Shown here piece by piece: positions 54,877-64,000 of a stretch of 64,000 nucleotides of DNA. The notes beneath the pieces were generated by a model. That model was not told the origin of the DNA. It was given only the letters and a program-made list of their open reading frames with translations, and searched no databases. The DNA lies in NCBI GenBank assembly GCA_963843285.1, contig CAWJJO010000011.1, forward strand, positions 99,308 through 163,307, written 5' to 3'. The translations under genes were made by a program, and so were the position numbers. Numbering within the stretch: the stretch's first letter is position 1; the number at the start of each line of letters is the position of its first letter. This stretch comes from CAZDDB01 sp963843285 (GTDB taxonomy: Bacteria > Acidobacteriota > HRBIN11 > JAKEFK01).

Positions 54877-55692
54877 ATGAATCCGAACAAAGCGTTGTGG
54901 GAGAAAGGCGACTTTACCAAGATTGCCGCCCTCATGCGCGAATCAGGAGAAGCCGTCGTGAAGTCTCTCGGGATAACGCCGCCGCTGCGGGTCTTGGACC
55001 TCGGCTGCGGAGATGGCACTACGGCGGTTCCTCTAGCCCGTTTTGGGGGCCGAAGTTGTTGGAATCGACATTGCCAGCAACCTCGTTGAGGCCGGGAACA
55101 GGCGAGCCGCGGAGGCGGGTCTCAACAATCTGAAATTTCAAGAGGGAGATGCGTGCAACCTGCAAGGGGTCGGCGACCATTCGTTTGATTTGACCCTCTC
55201 TGTGTTCGGCGCCATGTTCGCACCCAAGCCCTTCGATGTCGCCAGGGAGATGGTCCGCGTCACAAAACCAGGCGGTCGCATTGTGATGGGCAACTGGATT
55301 CCGAACGATCCAACTATTCGTGTCGCAGTTGCTGAAGATCAGCTCTTCGTTTACGCCTCCACCTCCGGAAGGCTTCGTCAGTCCGATGACCTGGGGCGTG
55401 GATACTCATATCTTCGAACGTTTTGGCCAGGCCGGAGTGCCGAAGGAGAAAATATCCATGATCAAGGACACGTTCCACTTCATCTCGCCACGACAAAAGC
55501 CCAACACAAGTCATCGAATCGTTTAGACGATTCTATGGCCCCACGATGAACGCTTACGAAGCTGCTGACAAGAACGGGAAAGCGGAGGAGCTCCACAGCC
55601 AGCTTCTGGAACTGGCGAAAGCGCAGAACACGAGCACTGATGGCAGCACTTCAATTCCTGCTACCTTCTTACGAGTGACTGTTAGCCTTTGA
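54877..55692 (+). pseudogene. Class I methyltransferase broken by several frameshifts
   Basis: It begins with an ATG after AAGGAG and gives RVLDLGCGDGTTAVPLARFG (SAM motif I), shifts frame near 55045 to GAEVVGIDIASNLVEAGNRR and VTKPGGRIVMGNW, shifts again near 55325 to PEGFVSPMTWGVDTHIFERF, and ends in a third frame with NAYEAADKNGKAEELHSQLL. A full UbiE/Methyltransf_25-like protein of about 270 residues would result without the shifts. Several indels make sequence error less likely. Confidence 0.85.
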
Positions 55693-55709
55693 AAAAACAG
55701 GAGACAACT

Positions 55710-56429
55710 ATGAACCGCTTGCAGGGGAAAGTAGCCATTGTTACGGGAGCCGGACGCGGCATCGGCCGCTCTATTGCAGAAACTTTCGCCCGCGAAGGTG
55801 CCGTCGTCATTGCTACGAGCCAGTCGGCCCATCATGATTTCGCAGGCGGAATTGAATACATGCAGCTGGAAGTTGCCGAGGAAAAAGGCTGGCAAGAAGT
55901 CGTCGGACACGTTATCGCTAAACACGGTCATGTGGATGTCCTGGTCAATAACGCCGGAATCGTTACGTACCACCCCATCGATGAGTTATCGCTGAAGGAT
56001 TGGGAACGTGTTGTTGCCGTAAACCAGACCGGAGTTTTTCTTGGGATGCGCGAAGTTGTGCCGCACATGCTCAAACAGGGTGGCGGTTCCATCATCAATA
56101 TTTCTTCGATCTGGGGGAATGTAGGTGTTGTCGGCGCCCACGCTTATCACGCAACGAAAGGCGCCGTTCGGAACATGTCGAAGAATGCCGCCATCACCTA
56201 TGCCACTAAGAACATCCGTGTCAATTCGCTGCACCCGGGATTCATCGAGACACCACTCACGGACGCACAGGCCCCCGAGATCAATGCCTGGGTTGTGAGC
56301 ATGACTCCGATGGGGCGCGCCGGAAAGCCGGAAGAAATCGCTCAGGGCGCCGTGTTCCTCGCAAGCGATGAGTCAAGCTTCATGACCGGCTCCGAGCTGG
56401 TGATTGATGGTGGCTACCTCGCTCAGTGA
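55710..56429 (+). CDS. SDR-family oxidoreductase
   Basis: 239 residues from the ATG at 55710, placed by AGGAG. It has cofactor motif GAGRGIG, NNAG (VLVNNAGIV), catalytic Ser (IINISSIWG), Tyr-x-x-x-Lys (YHATKGA), and the terminal SFMTGSELVIDGGYLAQ. It is a classical short-chain dehydrogenase of the glucose 1-dehydrogenase/FabG type. Substrate unknown. Confidence 0.93.
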   Translation: MNRLQGKVAIVTGAGRGIGRSIAETFAREGAVVIATSQSAHHDFAGGIEYMQLEVAEEKGWQEVVGHVIAKHGHVDVLVNNAGIVTYHPIDELSLKDWERVVAVNQTGVFLGMREVVPHMLKQGGGSIINISSIWGNVGVVGAHAYHATKGAVRNMSKNAAITYATKNIRVNSLHPGFIETPLTDAQAPEINAWVVSMTPMGRAGKPEEIAQGAVFLASDESSFMTGSELVIDGGYLAQ

Positions 56430-56495
56430 CACTGAGTCGCCACCGAAACGGTGATTTTATTGATAGTTACAAGTGTTGCTTTTTTGGCGACAGAC

Positions 56496-58175
56496 TTATT
56501 CTTGCAGTACTTGATGCACGAAAGAGATCGCGATGGAGCCTTCGCCGACTGCGGATGCCACACGCTTGATATTTCCAGCACGCACATCACCGACGGCGAA
56601 CACCGCGGGAATGCTCGTTTCAAGGAGACGAGGTGCCCGAGGGAGCGGCCAGTGCGCTGCGGTCAGATCGTCCTCCGACAGATCCGGTCCAGTCTTGATG
56701 AACCCGTTCTCATCGAGCGCGATGCATCCATCAAGCCAACGCGTATTCGGAATCGCGCCCGTCATAACGAAAACGTGCCGGATATCGCGAGGTTCCATTT
56801 TTTCCGTTTTGTTGTTTCGCCAACTCACCCGCTCGAGATGGTCTCCTCCTTCGAGAGCTGTAATTTCAGTCTGCGTTAGTAAGACTATTGTAGGAGACTC
56901 CTCGATGCGCCGGATCAAATAACGCGACATGCTCTCAGCTAATCCATCCGACCGAACGATCAGGTGCACACGTTTCGCTCTTTGCGCGAGAAACACAGCG
57001 GCTTGACCGGCAGAGTTTCCTCCGCCCACCACAATCACTTCTTCACTCCCGCACAACTGTGACTCAACAAATGTCGCGGCGTAGTACACGCCAGAGCCTT
57101 CGAACTGAGACAGGTTCTCGAGAGGCAGTCTTCTATATTGCGCGCCGGTCGCTATGATCACTGAGCGCGCCAGTATGCGCGTTCCATCGCTCATCACGAT
57201 AGCGTACGGCTTCCGATCGCACGTGATTGTTTTGGCCTCTTTCGCGATGATCATTTGAGCTCCGAATTTCTGTGCCTGGGTATACGCGCGCGCAGCGAGC
57301 TCCTGGCCTGAAATGCCAGTTGGAAAACCGAGATAGTTCTCGATCTTCGAGCTCGCGCTTGCCTGTCCTCCCGGTGCGGTCGATTCCACCATTAGTACAT
57401 CGAGTCCTTCCGAGGCGGCGTACACTGCCGCTGCGAGTCCCGCGGGTCCAGCGCCCACGATGACCACGTCACTCACTCTTGTTTGATCGATCGCTTCGTT
57501 GAAGCCGAGGCATTCCGCGATCTGGGCATTGGTAGGGTTTCGAAGCACCACATCGCCGCGGCAGATCACCACAGGTACGTCTGCGATGGTTACGTGAAAA
57601 CGATCCAGCGTTTCCTGAATGCCGGCGTCTCGGTCGAGATCGATGTACGAGTGGGGATGTCCGTTCCGCGTCAAGAAGTCTTTGATACGAAGTGTGCCTG
57701 GAGAATGGCTCGACCCGAGAACGACCACATCTCCTAACTCTGCCGCAATCAACTCCACACGGCGCAGGATGAACGCGCGCATAAAAATGTCACTCAATTC
57801 GCTGTCGGTTTGAACGAGGGCGAGCAGGTTTTCGCGATCGAGTTCGATTACTTCACCCGCCTCTCTTGCATGCACACGGACCAGAATGCGTCGACCAAAC
57901 AGTACACTGATTTCACCGGTGAACTGCCCCGGACGAAATAAAGCGACGATTTTCTCGGCGTCACCTGAAGGTTGCGTGATCTCCACCAGACCCGTCTTGA
58001 CGACGAAGAACAGCGGTGTCTTGTCCCCCGCCTCCACAAGAATTTCGCCACTCTGTACCTGACGCAGGCGCCCGTGGGCCGCGATGCGATCGATCTGCGC
58101 CTGATTCAACGTTGGAAATGCCCGCTCGAAACCGGAAGAAATATTCAATTGGAGTTCCGGATACTCGTCATTCAT
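56496..58175 (-). CDS. cNMP-binding domain fused to a thioredoxin reductase-like FAD protein
   Basis: A 559-residue fusion. Residues 15-140 form a cyclic-nucleotide-binding domain (FFVVKTGLVEITQPSGDAEK; LFRPGQFTGEISVLFGRRIL). Residues 150-225 look like a glutaredoxin/thioredoxin-fold segment (GTLRIKDFLTRNGHPHSYID). Residues 235-559 are TrxR-like: VVIVGAGPAGLAAAVYAASE (FAD), VIVVGGGNSAGQAAVFLA (NADPH), FAVGDVR. The redox CxxC of thioredoxin reductase is absent (YYAATFVESQLCGSEE), so it is not a standard TrxR. Divergent from the MDR gene across a palindrome. Confidence 0.92.
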   Translation of the reverse strand: MNDEYPELQLNISSGFERAFPTLNQAQIDRIAAHGRLRQVQSGEILVEAGDKTPLFFVVKTGLVEITQPSGDAEKIVALFRPGQFTGEISVLFGRRILVRVHAREAGEVIELDRENLLALVQTDSELSDIFMRAFILRRVELIAAELGDVVVLGSSHSPGTLRIKDFLTRNGHPHSYIDLDRDAGIQETLDRFHVTIADVPVVICRGDVVLRNPTNAQIAECLGFNEAIDQTRVSDVVIVGAGPAGLAAAVYAASEGLDVLMVESTAPGGQASASSKIENYLGFPTGISGQELAARAYTQAQKFGAQMIIAKEAKTITCDRKPYAIVMSDGTRILARSVIIATGAQYRRLPLENLSQFEGSGVYYAATFVESQLCGSEEVIVVGGGNSAGQAAVFLAQRAKRVHLIVRSDGLAESMSRYLIRRIEESPTIVLLTQTEITALEGGDHLERVSWRNNKTEKMEPRDIRHVFVMTGAIPNTRWLDGCIALDENGFIKTGPDLSEDDLTAAHWPLPRAPRLLETSIPAVFAVGDVRAGNIKRVASAVGEGSIAISFVHQVLQE

Positions 58176-58203
58176 GGACGGCCTCTAATTGTGTAGTAAG
58201 TGG

Positions 58204-58218
58204 AAACTGTAACAGTTT
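58204..58218. promoter_or_regulatory. AAACTGT-A-ACAGTTT palindrome
   Basis: A perfect 7-bp inverted repeat with a one-base centre sits 28 bases upstream of the cNMP/FAD gene and 171 bases before the MDR gene. It could be an operator for a TetR- or GntR-like regulator; none is adjacent. Confidence 0.45.
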
Positions 58219-58389
58219 AAAAATTACACGCAAGATCTATCGCCGTCAATGGTCGCATACGTCAACCACTATTTTTCAACACTTCCGTATTCTGATACCC
58301 TATCCCTTAGGCTTCCTGCGAGATGCCGCATAGAAGCCTATACGTTACGTCGCATAAGCTCGAGCGCCCGGCAAGGGAGGAAGAGGACC

Positions 58390-59457
58390 ATGAAACACAC
58401 GCGCATAATCGTCACTCACTACGGCGGACCCGATGCACTTCGGGTGGTTGTAGAAGAGTGTCCCGAACCGAAGGAGGGTGAAGTGCGGGTGAGAGTGCTG
58501 GCGGCGGGCGTCTCCTTGCCCGACATAATGGCGCGCGAGGGTGTTCATCCCGAAACGCCCCCGGTACCCTTCACGCCGGGGTGGGATCTGGTTGGCGTGG
58601 TGGATCGGCTCGGCGCCGGTATCTCTGGAATCGAACCAGGCCAAATAGTTGCTGCGATGCCGATCCACGGCGCGTACGCGGAGTTCGTCTGCCTGCCCCA
58701 ACGTGAACTGGTTCCGGTGCCACCGGGGTTGGACGCCGCCGAGGCTGTCAGTCTCGTGCTGAACTACATCACTGCGTACCAGATGCTGCATCGCTCCGCC
58801 AAGGTCAAACCGGGCCAGCGCGTGTTGTTTCACGGGGCGTCGGGCGGGGTCGGCACGGCACTCCTGCAGTTGGGGCGCCTTGCCGAACTGGAGATGTACG
58901 GTACCTGTTCATCGCGAGGGGCGCCGACCGTTTCCGAGCTGGGCGGTGTCCCAATCGATTACCGGAATCAGGATTACGTGAAGGAAATTCACCGCCTCAC
59001 GAGCGAGGGTGTGGACGCTGTTTTCGACCCCATCGGTGGCGCCCACCTCTGGCATTCCCGCGAGGCTCTGCGTCCGGGCGGGAGGGTGGTGGGTTATGGC
59101 ACTACAACCTCGCTACGTGGGGAGGGATTAGGTGCGGACCGCACAGGCCGTCGTAATCGCTTTCATGGAATCCCTATCTTCGCGTTGTACATCGCCGGCG
59201 GCTGGCTGCTTCCGGGCCGGAAACGGGTGATCCCCTACAGCATTCAGACGCTCAAACGGCTGAAGCCGGCTTTATTTCGTCAGGATTTGATCGCCCTGCT
59301 CGACCTCCTTCAACAGCAAAAGATCAGGCCACTCATTGCGCAGCGCTTTCCTCTTGCCGAGGCAAGACGCGCGCAGGATCTGCTCGGGAAGGGAGGCGTG
59401 GTAGGAAAGGTCGTGCTCGTGTGCAACGGGTCATCGCTTGAATCAGGATCGGCGTAA
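58390..59457 (+). CDS. MDR-family quinone oxidoreductase-like protein
   Basis: 355 residues from the ATG at 58390, preceded by GGGAGGAAGAGG; an upstream extension from 58249 is unlikely. It has RIIVTHYGGPDALRVVVEEC, GWDLVGVVDRLGAGI and cofactor motif VLFHGASGGVGTALLQLGRL. No zinc ligands. It resembles QorA/synaptic vesicle VAT-1-like reductases. GC content is higher than in flanking genes. Confidence 0.92.
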   Translation: MKHTRIIVTHYGGPDALRVVVEECPEPKEGEVRVRVLAAGVSLPDIMAREGVHPETPPVPFTPGWDLVGVVDRLGAGISGIEPGQIVAAMPIHGAYAEFVCLPQRELVPVPPGLDAAEAVSLVLNYITAYQMLHRSAKVKPGQRVLFHGASGGVGTALLQLGRLAELEMYGTCSSRGAPTVSELGGVPIDYRNQDYVKEIHRLTSEGVDAVFDPIGGAHLWHSREALRPGGRVVGYGTTTSLRGEGLGADRTGRRNRFHGIPIFALYIAGGWLLPGRKRVIPYSIQTLKRLKPALFRQDLIALLDLLQQQKIRPLIAQRFPLAEARRAQDLLGKGGVVGKVVLVCNGSSLESGSA

Positions 59458-59714
59458 TAATTGTGACTGAACCCATCGAATTTCCGCGTCGGAACCAATC
59501 GTTTTTCCCGGAATACCCAGTTTCGGCAGCTTTCTGCACAGCAAATCGATGTGTGGAACCCAACCGTTTTCCAGAGTGACCCCGTCCGCTTTCCTTCTGC
59601 CGTTTTGAAAATTCTAAAGTAGCCGTGAACTGATTGTAATTCAATAACTTGCAGGTGTCGGATATTGGGGGCTGATTCGGAGAGCATTCAACCCATCAAG
59701 AAGACCAACCCGCA

Positions 59715-60149
59715 GTGACTTCAACGCTAACCATGCTCGAAATTCTTGTCCGGCCGTATCGCGATTCAAATGTTGATCTTGTGAATCAATCTTATGCCCT
59801 TTTGGTAACACATCCTGGAATCCAATGGATCGAATTGAGCCTCTCGATCGCTGATCAAGCAGCACGAATTTGGGCTGAGCACAACCTTCGCACGCCTGAG
59901 GCAATCCAGGCAGCAACTGCACTTCAACTGAGTGCGACCGGGTTCCTCGCGAACGATGCTTTGTTCAAAGGGCTCCAGGGATTGGACGTATTCATCCTGA
60001 ATGATTTTGCCGGACAACCGATACAAACGCCGTGTGAAATAGCACCGAATAAGTGGCAGATCTCCACCAACGGGGGCGCTGAGCCACGCTGGAATGCCAA
60101 TGGAAAAAATAATAAGAAAGAGTCATCGGTGGCAACGACATTTTCATAG
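59715..60149 (+). pseudogene. PIN-domain (VapC-like) protein lacking its N-terminus
   Basis: The frame starts inside a PIN domain: STLTMLEILVRPYR, then RIWAEHNLRTPEAIQAATAL (the second acidic cluster), and GFLANDALFKGLQGLDVFIL (third acidic position). The first block with the catalytic Asp (usually LLDTNVxI) is missing. The C-terminal 40 residues are unrelated. No VapB antitoxin gene is present. The stretch 59458-59714 before it holds no gene I recognise. Confidence 0.7.
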
Positions 60150-60271
60150 CTGCACACGCAAAAGCGCTGGGTCTAACGATCGTGACAAACAACGTGAGAG
60201 AGTTCAGGCGTGTTGGTTGGTTTGGCTGTCGAGTTCTGGACGTAACACACATACTGGCCCGTTTTGCATAG
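60125..60271 (+). pseudogene. Second PIN-domain C-terminal fragment
   Basis: The frame encodes IGGNDIFIAAHAKALGLTIV, TNNVREFRRV and a short end before TAG. NDxxIAAHAxxLGxxxVTNNxREFxRV is the C-terminal block of VapC ribonucleases. It overlaps the other PIN remnant in a different frame, so two decayed VapC genes are nested here. Confidence 0.75.
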
Positions 60272-60413
60272 TTTTTCATTCCGATCTCCATTGGAGCGGC
60301 GAAATCCGCAGCCAGTTGCATTCGGGCCGCAAACAAGGCAATCCCAGGGATTAAGCTGGCAATTCCCTTCGAAAAGCGTAAACCTTCCGGCACGGCAGCA
60401 CGTCCAAGTTTGT

Positions 60414-62846
60414 ATGGACAGCTTGCTGCAGGATGTTCGTTATGGAATTCGTGTCTTTCTTCGCAACCCCGGATTCACGTTCGTTGCTGTGCTGGTGCTG
60501 GCGCTTGGAATCGGCGCGAACAGCGCAATTTTCAGCGTCATCAACGCAGTGCTGCTGAAGCCCCTTCCTTTCCGCGACTCTGAGCGCCTGGTCTGGATTC
60601 ACGGCTCGCAAACACAGCTTCCGATTTCGCCGGTCAACACTGCAGATTACCTCGACTGGAAAGCGCAGTCTCGCACATTCGAGACGATCGCGTGTTTTTT
60701 CGCATATGGCGCGCGGAATCTGTCGTCCGCCGACGGGCCGGCGGAGCAGCTTCGAGCGGTGTTTGTTGCCTCCGATATGTTCAAGCTGCTCGGTGTTCAA
60801 CCAATGCTGGGACGCAACTTCTTGCCACAGGAAGACCAGCCGGCCAGTTCGGAAGTTGTTCTGCTGAGCCATGGTCTGTGGCAAAGACGATTTGGCGCGG
60901 ATCGAAACATTGTCGGCAAGACGTTAAAGCTGGATGGACTCGATTACACCGTAATTGGAGTCATGCCCCCGGACTTTCAATTTCCGATCCTCGGAGCGGA
61001 TTATTCGCTGCCGGCAGATTTCTGGCTCCCGCTGCCGCTTTCACCTGAACGCGCGGCAGATCGTAACACAAATTATCTCAATGTCCTCGGCCGGCTCAAG
61101 CCGGGCGTAACGCTCGATCAAGCCAGATCGGAAATGAACTTGATCGAAAAACATCTGGAAGCGCAGTATCCAGCTACGAATACAGGAGACGGAATTGTCC
61201 TGGTTCCGATGTATGAAGAGATTGTTGCGAAGAGCCGAACCACGCTGTACCTCCTGCTGGGCACGGTGGTGCTGGTGTTGCTGATTGCATGTGCAAATGC
61301 AGCGAACCTGTTGCTGGCGCGAGCCGCATCGCGCCGAAAGGAGATCGCGATCCGCACCGCGCTCGGTGTGGGACGAGCCCGCATGATCCGCCAGTTACTG
61401 ACCGAAAGCACGCTGCTTGCAGTGCTGTCCGGCGCACTCGGTCTGTTCCTTGGCCAGGTTGGCGTGAAATTGCTGATCCTCTTAAGCCCGGGAAATCTTC
61501 CACGGTTGAAGGAAGCAGGCCTGGATCTGTCTGTGCTGGGATTCACATTTGCGGTATCGATCCTGACGGGAATTCTCTTCGGCCTCGCGCCGGCGCTGCA
61601 ACTCAGACGCGTGAATTTAAATGAATCGTTAAGCGAAGGAGGGCGCACCGGTTCGTCTGGCGGGCGCGCGAGGATGCGGAACACGCTCGTGGTAACGGAA
61701 ATCGCATTGGCCTTTCTTCTTTTCATCGCGAGCGGCCTCGTCATGAAAAGTTTTATTCGCGTGCTCATGGAGCAGCCCGGTTGGAATTCAACCAACCTGT
61801 TAACGATGGAGCTATCGCTTACATACGCCAAATACAAGGATGACCCACAAAAGCAAACCAGGTTTTTTCAGCAGGTGATCGGCCGCACAAAAAATCTGCC
61901 GGGTGTGAAAGCTGTGGGCGGCGCCACCATCCTGCCTTTCAACGGCGATTCATCCACGTACTTCAACATCATCGGGCGCCCTTCGGCGCCGGAGAATCAG
62001 CTTCCGGCCGCAAGCTTCACTTTCATCACACCTGCGTATTTCCAAACGATGGGCATTCCGCTTTTGAAAGGACGTGATTTTACAGATCGGGATGACGGTA
62101 GCGGGCCCAAGGTGGCAATCATCAATGAACGGTTGGCCCAGAAGTACTTCCCGGGAGAAAACCCGATCGGACAGCGCATCAACATCCGCTATGGGACGGG
62201 AACGGTGGAACGGGAAATTGTTGGAATCGCCGGCAACGTGAAACACTTCGGTCTGGATCAGGATGCTGCGCCCTATTTCTATATGCCTGCGTACGAGGAT
62301 CCGCGGTGGTTCCTGTACCTGATCGTTCGCACAGCAGCAAATCCGATATCGGCAGCAAAGATCATCCGCCAGGAAGTGGCAAAAATCGATCCTGATCAAC
62401 CCGTAGCGAACATCGAGACGATGGAAGAGATTCTTGCAACGTCCGTTGCGCCGCGGCGCTTTTCGGTATTCTTGATCAGCGTGTTTGCTGGAATATCACT
62501 GGTTCTGTCTGCGATCGGGATTTACAGCGTGATCTCGTATTCCGTTTCGCAGCGCCGCAATGAGTTCGGTGTCCGGATGGCTCTCGGAGCGCAAACGCGC
62601 GATATTCTGAAGCTGGTTGTAGGACAGGGCTTTCGCCTGATTTTGATCGGAATCCTCATCGGTCTTGCAGGAGCCTTTGCGTTCACACGAGTGCTCGCCG
62701 GGATGCTGTTTCATGTAAGCACGAAGGATCCCTTCATATTTACAGGCATCTCGCTCACGCTCGTGATTGTGGCGCTGATCGCAAGCTACATCCCTGCGCG
62801 CCGCGCCACCCGCATCGATCCAATGATCGTATTGCGCTACGAATAA
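60414..62846 (+). CDS. ADOP-type ABC transporter permease (MacB/FtsX-like)
   Basis: 810 residues from the ATG at 60414 (MDSLLQDVRYGIRVFLRNPG), a start typical of the acidobacterial duplicated orphan permeases. It has a MacB periplasmic core (FKLLGVQPMLGRNFLPQEDQ; GKTLKLDGLDYTVIGVMPPD) and two FtsX domains (near 260-400 and 690-800; ARAASRRKEIAIRTALGVGR and SQRRNEFGVRMALGAQTRDI). The end TRIDPMIVLRYE is characteristic. No ATPase gene is adjacent, as usual for the orphan group. Substrate unknown. Confidence 0.95.
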   Translation: MDSLLQDVRYGIRVFLRNPGFTFVAVLVLALGIGANSAIFSVINAVLLKPLPFRDSERLVWIHGSQTQLPISPVNTADYLDWKAQSRTFETIACFFAYGARNLSSADGPAEQLRAVFVASDMFKLLGVQPMLGRNFLPQEDQPASSEVVLLSHGLWQRRFGADRNIVGKTLKLDGLDYTVIGVMPPDFQFPILGADYSLPADFWLPLPLSPERAADRNTNYLNVLGRLKPGVTLDQARSEMNLIEKHLEAQYPATNTGDGIVLVPMYEEIVAKSRTTLYLLLGTVVLVLLIACANAANLLLARAASRRKEIAIRTALGVGRARMIRQLLTESTLLAVLSGALGLFLGQVGVKLLILLSPGNLPRLKEAGLDLSVLGFTFAVSILTGILFGLAPALQLRRVNLNESLSEGGRTGSSGGRARMRNTLVVTEIALAFLLFIASGLVMKSFIRVLMEQPGWNSTNLLTMELSLTYAKYKDDPQKQTRFFQQVIGRTKNLPGVKAVGGATILPFNGDSSTYFNIIGRPSAPENQLPAASFTFITPAYFQTMGIPLLKGRDFTDRDDGSGPKVAIINERLAQKYFPGENPIGQRINIRYGTGTVEREIVGIAGNVKHFGLDQDAAPYFYMPAYEDPRWFLYLIVRTAANPISAAKIIRQEVAKIDPDQPVANIETMEEILATSVAPRRFSVFLISVFAGISLVLSAIGIYSVISYSVSQRRNEFGVRMALGAQTRDILKLVVGQGFRLILIGILIGLAGAFAFTRVLAGMLFHVSTKDPFIFTGISLTLVIVALIASYIPARRATRIDPMIVLRYE

Positions 62847-63424
62847 GGGTTCGCGGCTTTAGGTTGCATTTAGCCTTGCGGGCTTCACCGATGCACTGGA
62901 CAAAGACAATCTCTGGCAATATGTTCTCGCCGGCTTAAAAGAAAGACTGCGCAAGTTCATCTCTTTCTTGGTCCGATTTCCGCCGATTCTCGAAGCGGGT
63001 AGGGTAGGAATACACACCGAGTCAAATCAGGTTGATTGACTCCCAAAGCTGCGGCGGCCTTGGTTATCTTCTGATTCGTGAGCTGGGTGGAAATTTTGGA
63101 CAGTCGGCGGGTCCAAACTGTCCAAAATTGGGCAAAATGACCCATCGGATTGCCAAAGCGGAAAATCGATGGGTTCCGCCACACAACCTGTGCAGAACCC
63201 ATCCGAGAATCCTAACCGGCCCCCATCGTCTTTCCGTAAAACCCCCCAAAACGGATGCTTCTGCGTCTCGCTTTTGCAATTGGGACCCATCGATTTTCCA
63301 ACCGGCCCCCCATCTGCTTTCCCATTGCCGGATTCTAAAATCTAAAGTAGCTGCCTAATGAATTGTTAGGGAAACGCGAATGGTGGCAACTTTCCTTTGG
63401 CAGAAATCTCCTCTGACCGTTTCT
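62847..63424. other. Gene-free region with a 13-bp inverted repeat and degenerate repeats
   Basis: AATTTTGGACAGT (63092-63104) and ACTGTCCAAAATT (63117-63129) are perfect inverse copies around a 12-base centre. Downstream, blocks like CCCATCGATTTTCC and GGGTTCC recur (63140-63330), and the ending ATCTAAAGTAGC resembles 59611-59622. This could be the end of a lost insertion sequence. A minus-strand phrase KITKAAAALGVNQPDLTR (about 63030) recalls an HTH antitoxin, without a gene around it. Confidence 0.5.
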
Positions 63425-63919
63425 TCACTGAGCGGCCCCTGAGGCAACGATATCGCTTTTGGTAGATCCAACGATGTCAAGCAGTTCCTGCGTCTCCTTG
63501 GCCGGGACACCGTGCTTTGCAAGCACCTCTTTGAAGATGGTAACCATACGGTCCCACTCCTTCTCCGTGATGTTCAGGTGAGCGTGAGCTTCCTTCATTG
63601 CACGACCGTGGTACTGACAGGGCCCACCGGTCACCTGGCAAACCATGGCAGTCACGTGGTACTTCAAATATGGAGCTGGCACACGCTTCCTCGCGGCATC
63701 GATCGCAGGATTTGCATTGAGGACGGCGTCCGGCACAAGGGCATCGATAAAGTCGCTGACCACGACCGAAATTGGAGCGAGGCCACCGAGCCGGTCGTAG
63801 AGGGACAGTTGATCCTGCGTCGTCGAACTACTCTGCGCAATTGCTGTTTGAGGTGTGCCTCCAAGGGCAAGGACAATGAAAACAACAGCTGTCAAAAAAA
63901 ACATTTTCCGTCTGATCAT
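63425..63919 (-). CDS. Exported group 1 truncated hemoglobin
   Basis: A 164-residue protein with a signal peptide (KMFFLTAVVFIVLALGG, cleavage near AIAQ). The globin part has SLYDRLGGLAPISVVVSDFI, YLKYHVTAMVCQVTGGPCQY and HGRAMKEAHAHLNITEKEWD, with the proximal His in the EAHAHL region. It belongs to the TrHb1 family, which bind O2 or NO. An N-terminal export signal is unusual for this mostly cytoplasmic family. Confidence 0.9.
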   Translation of the reverse strand: MIRRKMFFLTAVVFIVLALGGTPQTAIAQSSSTTQDQLSLYDRLGGLAPISVVVSDFIDALVPDAVLNANPAIDAARKRVPAPYLKYHVTAMVCQVTGGPCQYHGRAMKEAHAHLNITEKEWDRMVTIFKEVLAKHGVPAKETQELLDIVGSTKSDIVASGAAQ

Positions 63920-64000
63920 ATTTAACCTCCTTTAGTTGTGGGAGTGCGTCTCAAGCTCTCCCAATGGTTCCATTCTTGCTTCACCGCTAGCGCATCGGTC

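Noticed and set aside
1..64000. CRISPR array or phage structural genes
   Set aside because: No regularly spaced direct repeats and no capsid, tail, terminase or integrase motifs were seen.

Overview
Organism. The window looks like a chromosomal stretch from an Acidobacteriota-type soil bacterium. The grounds are an ADOP-type MacB/FtsX permease (60414-62846), three large Hanks-type Ser/Thr kinases fused to beta-propeller or FlgO/TPR tails (4754-7444, 30075-32282, 52004-54277), an ECF42-type sigma factor with YCII (DGPF) partners, many secreted alpha/beta hydrolases, and moderate GC. This is an inference from gene content; no rRNA or phylogenetic marker is present.

Main finding. Three genes are interrupted by in-frame UGA exactly where their families have a conserved redox or metal-binding Cys, and each has a hairpin just downstream that fits a bacterial SECIS. 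They are a periplasmic HMA metal-binding protein whose GMTCxxC reads GMT-U-x-x-U (12933-13457), a YeeE/YedE thiosulfate-type transporter whose N-terminal Cys is UGA (34067-35080), and a membrane-anchored rhodanese reading YCA-U-P (41132-41707, minus strand). Simple ORF calling truncates or misses all three. No selA, selB, selC or selD lies in the window.

Layout. 1-4.4 kb: end of a secreted protein, an FdhF/YdeP-type molybdopterin oxidoreductase, a lipase-maturation-factor-like membrane protein and an XRE regulator. 4.7-10.9 kb: a kinase with a beta-propeller, the ECF42 sigma factor with two YCII proteins and a DUF1428 protein, an HU-like protein and YwbE. 10.9-14 kb: a LysR regulator divergent from an operon of outer-membrane protein, HMA selenoprotein and TlpA lipoprotein. 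14-30 kb: an accessory region divided by three decayed tRNA-Ser 3' ends (about 14.9, 22.45 and 30.05 kb). Module 1 carries a RiPP locus: 2OG-Fe(II) oxygenase, full-length LanB dehydratase and a 50-aa precursor peptide that ORF calling missed. Module 2 carries a Tat-exported aldo/keto reductase, a GC-rich split PEP-synthase-like pair and a CocE-type hydrolase. The C-terminal end of the kinase at 30 kb is duplicated at 14.0-14.3 kb, beyond the other edge of the region.

32.4-41.7 kb: methyltransferase, sterol-desaturase-type hydroxylase and YeeE selenoprotein as an overlapping operon, convergent with a CusCBA/CzcCBA-type efflux operon, a small Cys-rich protein and the rhodanese selenoprotein. 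A 21-base motif upstream of the methyltransferase operon matches 18 of 21 bases of the intergenic region next to the LysR gene, which hints at shared control of two selenoprotein operons. 42-64 kb: TAP-like hydrolase, a membrane protein behind a strong palindrome, S9 peptidase, TPR protein, an unusual amphipathic small protein, quinone oxidoreductases, PIG-L deacetylase, a kinase/TPR protein, SDR, a cNMP-binding/TrxR-like fusion, PIN remnants, the ADOP permease and an exported truncated hemoglobin. Small TAGTG-ended inverted-repeat elements recur between genes, and many genes are decayed.
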